Part shown: piece by piece, positions 7,619-10,420 of the stretch
How positions within the stretch are numbered: position 1 is the first letter of the stretch
How the letters are laid out: the number at the start of each line of letters is the position of its first letter
Source: Pirellulaceae bacterium
GTDB taxonomy: Bacteria > Planctomycetota > Planctomycetia > Pirellulales > Pirellulaceae
Reading direction: 5' to 3'
Assembly (NCBI GenBank): GCA_013002105.1
Contig: JABDKS010000005.1
Span: forward strand, 1 to 10,420
Length of the DNA: 10,420 bases
Translations under genes and position numbers: made by a program
The notes under the pieces: model-generated
Databases searched by the model: none
What the model was told of the DNA's origin: nothing
What the model saw: the letters and a program-made list of their open reading frames with translations, nothing else

Positions 7619-7623
7619 TGTCG

Positions 7624-7638
7624 GCGGCATCTTGCCGC
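7624..7638. repeat. small GC-rich hairpin directly after the SDR stop codon
   Basis: GCGGCA-TCT-TGCCGC is a perfect 6-bp GC-rich stem with a 3-nt loop, starting 6 bp after the SDR stop. It abuts the larger palindrome at 7646-7707. Without a T-run it is not an evident intrinsic terminator. It may be part of a compound repeat element. Confidence 0.45.
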
Positions 7639-7645
7639 TGTAGAT

Positions 7646-7707
7646 AATCCGAAGCGTGAGCGAGGGACAGGAATTCGATCCGCGGTCCCTCGCTTACGCA
7701 GCGGGTT
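7646..7707. repeat. intergenic palindromic repeat between the SDR and isomerase-like genes
   Basis: Arms 7646-7668 and 7685-7707 are imperfect inverted repeats of 23 bp (19 matches by hand count) separated by 16 bp. The core GCGAGGGAC on the left pairs with GTCCCTCGC on the right. Its reverse strand reads as 'TRCVSEGP...SLAHAS', a peptide I recall from spurious small ORFs in planctomycete genomes. The element fills most of the 121-bp gap between two genes otherwise arranged like an operon. It also extends the open frame of the downstream gene backwards and so invites a wrong, longer start. Confidence 0.65.
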
Positions 7708-7724
7708 ACCAATCAAGTGGAAAA

Positions 7725-7732
7725 AGAGAGGA
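7725..7732 (+). promoter_or_regulatory. ribosome binding site fixing the isomerase-like start
   Basis: AGAGAGGA ends 7 nt before the ATG at 7740. It decides for this start over the GTG at 7656, which lies within the palindromic repeat and would place 28 repeat-derived residues ahead of a clear Tat signal. Confidence 0.6.
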
Positions 7733-7739
7733 CGAACTA

Positions 7740-8810
7740 ATGAAGAAGCTCAATCGACGCGAAGCCGTCAAGCATCTGTCGATGCTTGCTGCCGGTGTTT
7801 CGCTTGCCAGTGAAACTGCCTATGCGGCCAACGCGAAGCCAGAAACGGGCCTCGGCATCGTCATGTACGACTGCAAGTTTCGCCGTGCGCTCTTGCGGAA
7901 TCAGGACAAGTCGGTCGATCTCTACGAGCCGTTTCGATTTCTCCGTCACTGCCATTTGCTGGGCGCAGGCGGGGCGCACGTTGGACTTGGCGCAATGAGC
8001 TCTGCCAAGGCAGGCAAATTTCGCGACGAGGCAGCCCGATACGGAATGTTCGTCGACGCAATTTTGAGTCCGCCAAAAGATGAACGCGATCTGCCGCGAT
8101 TTGAAGCCGAAGTGAAGGCGGCCAGCGAAGTGGGAGTTCAGTCGGCACGCACGGTGATCATTCCCGGTCGACGTTATGAGCGATTCAAGTCGTTTGAAGA
8201 GTTTCAGGCATTCGAGCGGCGTGGCCGACGCATGGTCGAGCTTGCCGTGCCCATTGTTGAAAAGTTTCGAGTGCCGCTGGCGATCGAGAATCACAAGGAC
8301 CAGCGCATCGAAGATCGTGTCAAGTTGTACGACCATATCGATAGCGAATACGTCGGTGCATGCGTCGACACGGGAAACAGCTTTGCCTTGCTTGATGACG
8401 TGTACGGTAGCATCGAGGCACTCGCACCGTTTGCGTTCTCGGTTCACTTCAAGGATCAGGCACTCACCGAGTATGCCGATGGGTTTCTGCTGGGCGACAT
8501 TCCGCTCGGACAGGGCAGTTTTGACTTGAAAAGGATGATGACGATCTTGCGGACCAAGAAACCGGAATTGAACTTCTCCTTGGAAGTCATCACGCGTGAT
8601 CCGTTGAGAGTGCCGTGCCTGAAAGACGACTACTGGAAATCTGTTGCCGAAGCCAGCGGCAGCGACTTGGCTCGCTCGTTGCGTTTCGTTCGGAATCATC
8701 AGGCAAAGGGGCAGACAATCAGCACATTGCCGCTCGCAAAGCAAGTCGAGTACGAAGACGCCAACATCGCGGCAAGTCTGAAGTACGCGCGGCAGGAGCT
8801 TGGACTGTGA
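7740..8810 (+). CDS. Tat-exported xylose-isomerase-like TIM barrel protein
   Basis: A 356-aa protein of the sugar phosphate isomerase/epimerase type (AP endonuclease 2 / xylose-isomerase-like TIM barrel fold). The N terminus MKKLNRREAVKHLSMLAAG has twin arginines followed by a hydrophobic stretch and 'TAYA-AN', a Tat-type signal, so a folded, probably metal-loaded enzyme is exported. Four residues at the barrel's usual metal-binding positions are visible: E183 in 'LAIENHKD', D210 in 'GACVDTGNS', H236 in 'SVHFKDQ' and E282 in 'FSLEVITRDP'. Members of this fold isomerise or epimerise sugars, such as hydroxypyruvate isomerase and tagatose epimerase, or act as sugar dehydratases. The specific reaction here is unknown. 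Its stop codon overlaps the start of the Gfo/Idh gene, and such pairs probably act on the same sugar. The start at 7740 is supported by the ribosome binding site and the signal peptide. Confidence 0.88.
   Translation: MKKLNRREAVKHLSMLAAGVSLASETAYAANAKPETGLGIVMYDCKFRRALLRNQDKSVDLYEPFRFLRHCHLLGAGGAHVGLGAMSSAKAGKFRDEAARYGMFVDAILSPPKDERDLPRFEAEVKAASEVGVQSARTVIIPGRRYERFKSFEEFQAFERRGRRMVELAVPIVEKFRVPLAIENHKDQRIEDRVKLYDHIDSEYVGACVDTGNSFALLDDVYGSIEALAPFAFSVHFKDQALTEYADGFLLGDIPLGQGSFDLKRMMTILRTKKPELNFSLEVITRDPLRVPCLKDDYWKSVAEASGSDLARSLRFVRNHQAKGQTISTLPLAKQVEYEDANIAASLKYARQELGL
8794..8798 (+). promoter_or_regulatory. ribosome binding site supporting the GTG start of the Gfo/Idh gene
   Basis: AGGAG inside the last codons of the isomerase-like gene ends 8 nt before the GTG at 8807. 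No in-frame ATG occurs before the Rossmann motif, so this site and the twin-arginine signal fix the start. Confidence 0.6.
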
Positions 8811-10201
8811 AAACATCCCGTAGGAATCTGCTCATCGGCGGTGGCATTGCCGGAGCCACCCTGACGGCGCGAAGCTGGACGTCGCTTGTGCGAGGCGATG
8901 TTCCCTCCAATCGTATCCGAGTCGGCGTGATTGGTACCGGCGTTCGTGGTAAGTCTCTGATTAACGACCTGCCTCCGTCTGCTCGTGTCGAAGCGATCTG
9001 CGATTGCGCGACGTCGCGGATGGCTGAAACGCTTCAGCCAACGGCTCCTTTCAAAGAAGTATTGTCGGATTTCCATGCTGAACGATCCAGACATTGCTCG
9101 ACGCACCAAGACTATCGCCGCATGATCGACAGTGCCGAGCTGGATGCCGTCATCATCGCAACGCCCGACCATCACCACGTGCAGGCTGCGATGCTGGCAT
9201 TGGAAGCGGGTTTGGACGTCTATCTTGAAAAGCCGCTGTCAGTCACGATTCGGGAAGGACGTTTGCTGACCAATGCCGTCAGGGCAACAGGGCGAGCGCT
9301 ACAAGTCGGCAGCCAACAGCGCTCGATGGAGATGAACCGCTTTGCCTGTGAGTTCATCCGCGATGGTGGACTGGGAAAGATATCTCACGTCGACTTTCCG
9401 AATTACCCTGGGCCGATGATCGCGCCACAGTTCGATGCTCAGCCGGTTCCCAAGGGACTCGACTGGGATTTGTTTCTTGGTCCAACCGCAATCAGACCGT
9501 ACCATCGAAAACTCTGGATCAAAGATGAATTCAAAGTCGGCGGCTTGATGTGGCGAGGTTGGGATTTGTTTCGCGACTTCTCCGGCCACTTGATGACCAA
9601 CTGGGGCGCGCACAGCATCGACATGGTGCAGTATGCATTGGACATGGACAACTCGGGGCTAGTTCGCATCGAACCCATCAGAGACGTTGCAGAGGAGGCT
9701 CTGAAAACGGATTGGGAAAAGAAGTGGCACAAAAAGACTCCTAAACCAACAGGGCGTTTTTTCGATGATCCACGATTCATGCCGATAAAAATCACCTATG
9801 CCAACGGTATCGCAGTCCATCTGTTGCCCGGCATCAGAGCAGCAACCTTTTACGGAGAGCGCGGCACGATGCTAGTCAGTCGCAACAAGTTCAAATGTGA
9901 ACCGGTTGAATTGATCAAGTATCCCCCTGATGCATCCGTCGCGCAACGGTGGGAAGGGAATGGAATCGTGGCCCGCCCCCACCTGCAAAACTGGCTCGAC
10001 TGTATCCAGTCAGGTGAAACTCTCAATGCACCTGTTGAAGTAGGACACCGCAGCATCACAGTATGTCATCTGGTCAACATCACGCGCGAACTCGATCGCT
10101 CCTTGCAATGGAATCCGGATACGGAACGTTTTGTCGACGACGCGGGTGCAGACCAACTCCTCGACCGTCCTCGGCGGGATTCTTTCAGCTACCCAGGTTG
10201 A
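8807..10201 (+). CDS. Tat-exported Gfo/Idh/MocA family oxidoreductase
   Basis: A 464-aa NAD(P)-dependent sugar oxidoreductase. I choose GTG 8807, which overlaps the previous stop in GTGA and has a good ribosome binding site. The open frame reaches back to 8615, but only as a shadow of the upstream gene. Residues 1-20 hold a twin-arginine signal, 'TSRRNLLIGGGIAG', typical of glucose-fructose-oxidoreductase-like exported members. The Rossmann domain begins with 'RVGVIGTGVRG' (38-48). It continues with 'DAVIIATPDHHH' and E141-K142-P143, where the EKP lysine is the conserved catalytic/cofactor residue. The C-terminal alpha/beta domain carries 'GSQQRS', 'WDLFLGP' and 'NWGAHSIDM' (265-273), with H269 and D272 at usual active-site positions. 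Length fits the larger planctomycete-type members. Substrate unknown; a partner role with the TIM barrel protein is inferred from translational coupling. Confidence 0.92.
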   Translation: MKTSRRNLLIGGGIAGATLTARSWTSLVRGDVPSNRIRVGVIGTGVRGKSLINDLPPSARVEAICDCATSRMAETLQPTAPFKEVLSDFHAERSRHCSTHQDYRRMIDSAELDAVIIATPDHHHVQAAMLALEAGLDVYLEKPLSVTIREGRLLTNAVRATGRALQVGSQQRSMEMNRFACEFIRDGGLGKISHVDFPNYPGPMIAPQFDAQPVPKGLDWDLFLGPTAIRPYHRKLWIKDEFKVGGLMWRGWDLFRDFSGHLMTNWGAHSIDMVQYALDMDNSGLVRIEPIRDVAEEALKTDWEKKWHKKTPKPTGRFFDDPRFMPIKITYANGIAVHLLPGIRAATFYGERGTMLVSRNKFKCEPVELIKYPPDASVAQRWEGNGIVARPHLQNWLDCIQSGETLNAPVEVGHRSITVCHLVNITRELDRSLQWNPDTERFVDDAGADQLLDRPRRDSFSYPG

Positions 10202-10420
10202 CGCGGACCGATCAGCAGTGGCAGCAGTTTGCCGTTAGCAGTCACGCAATGATGCCAGTTCGGGGGTCTGGAGTTTGAACCAGCGTTGAGGCAATACATG
10301 TGGAGCCTGGGACGACGGCAGTTTCGTTCCACATGCAAGAACTTCTGGCCTAATAGACGAGAGGAAGGTAGTAATAGTCCGCTCCCACGAAAGCCCCGTC
10401 TACATCAGGCAGTGTGAGAT
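10202..10420. other. non-coding stretch with one possible long-loop hairpin
   Basis: No convincing gene is seen up to the right edge. CATGTGGAGC (10297-10306) can pair with GTTCCACATG (10326-10335) in a 10-bp stem with one G-T pair and a 19-nt loop, about 95 bp after the Gfo/Idh stop. No T-run follows. It may be a weak structure or chance. Confidence 0.3.

Noticed and set aside
7479..7712. A minus-strand 77-aa ORF after the SDR gene
   Set aside because: It is made of the reverse strand of the palindromic repeat and the 3' end of the SDR gene; the protein has no domain character.
7656..7739. A 28-codon N-terminal extension of the isomerase-like gene from a GTG start
   Set aside because: It runs through the palindromic repeat, lacks a ribosome binding site and would bury the Tat signal; the ATG at 7740 has a well-placed AGAGAGGA.
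8615..8806. A 64-codon N-terminal extension of the Gfo/Idh gene
   Set aside because: It lies wholly inside the isomerase-like gene in another frame and precedes a clear twin-arginine signal that begins at the GTG at 8807.
7737..8816. A long minus-strand ORF of 359 aa opposite the isomerase-like gene
   Set aside because: It is a codon-bias shadow: the + strand has a full set of TIM-barrel residues and the minus translation is low in recognisable motifs.

Overview
This window most likely comes from a member of the Planctomycetota, probably in or near the Rhodopirellula/Pirellulales group. The inference rests on gene content: a secreted formylglycine-type sulfatase, a DUF4838-CBM9-TPR protein, a GH99/GH71-like secreted enzyme, and Tat-exported sugar isomerase-like and Gfo/Idh/MocA proteins. 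It also rests on several short palindromic repeats of a kind I recall as abundant in these genomes. No rRNA, tRNA, CRISPR array, transposase or phage gene was seen.

Layout, all genes on the + strand. (1) 1-2574: the 3' part of a large gene, open at the left edge, encoding DUF4838, a CBM9-like beta-sandwich and C-terminal TPR-like helices. It carries a 48-bp palindromic element exactly in frame inside the CBM9 domain. (2) 2575-3078: about 500 bp with only a doubtful 62-65 aa secreted-type ORF and one short palindromic repeat. (3) 3079-4635: a Sec-exported sulfatase. (4) 4636-5621: almost 1 kb with two more copies of the repeat found before the sulfatase, a 14-bp perfect palindrome, and an ORF that looks like the C-terminal remnant of a heparinase II/III-like polysaccharide lyase. 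(5) 5622-10201: a tight run of four genes: a GH99/GH71-like secreted hydrolase, a short-chain dehydrogenase, a Tat-exported xylose-isomerase-like TIM barrel and a Tat-exported Gfo/Idh/MocA oxidoreductase. The last two overlap by 4 bp. (6) 10202-10420: no gene seen, one possible long-loop hairpin.

Read together, the genes suggest a carbohydrate catabolic locus for a sulfated or otherwise decorated polysaccharide. The sulfatase would remove sulfate and the GH99/71-like enzyme (and formerly perhaps a lyase) would cut the backbone. The SDR, isomerase-like and Gfo/Idh proteins would convert released sugars by oxidation, reduction or isomerisation, partly in the periplasm. The substrate cannot be named from the sequence. 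The most unusual features are the palindromic repeats: one is translated inside a protein domain, one separates two genes of the operon-like run, and three related copies lie around the sulfatase.
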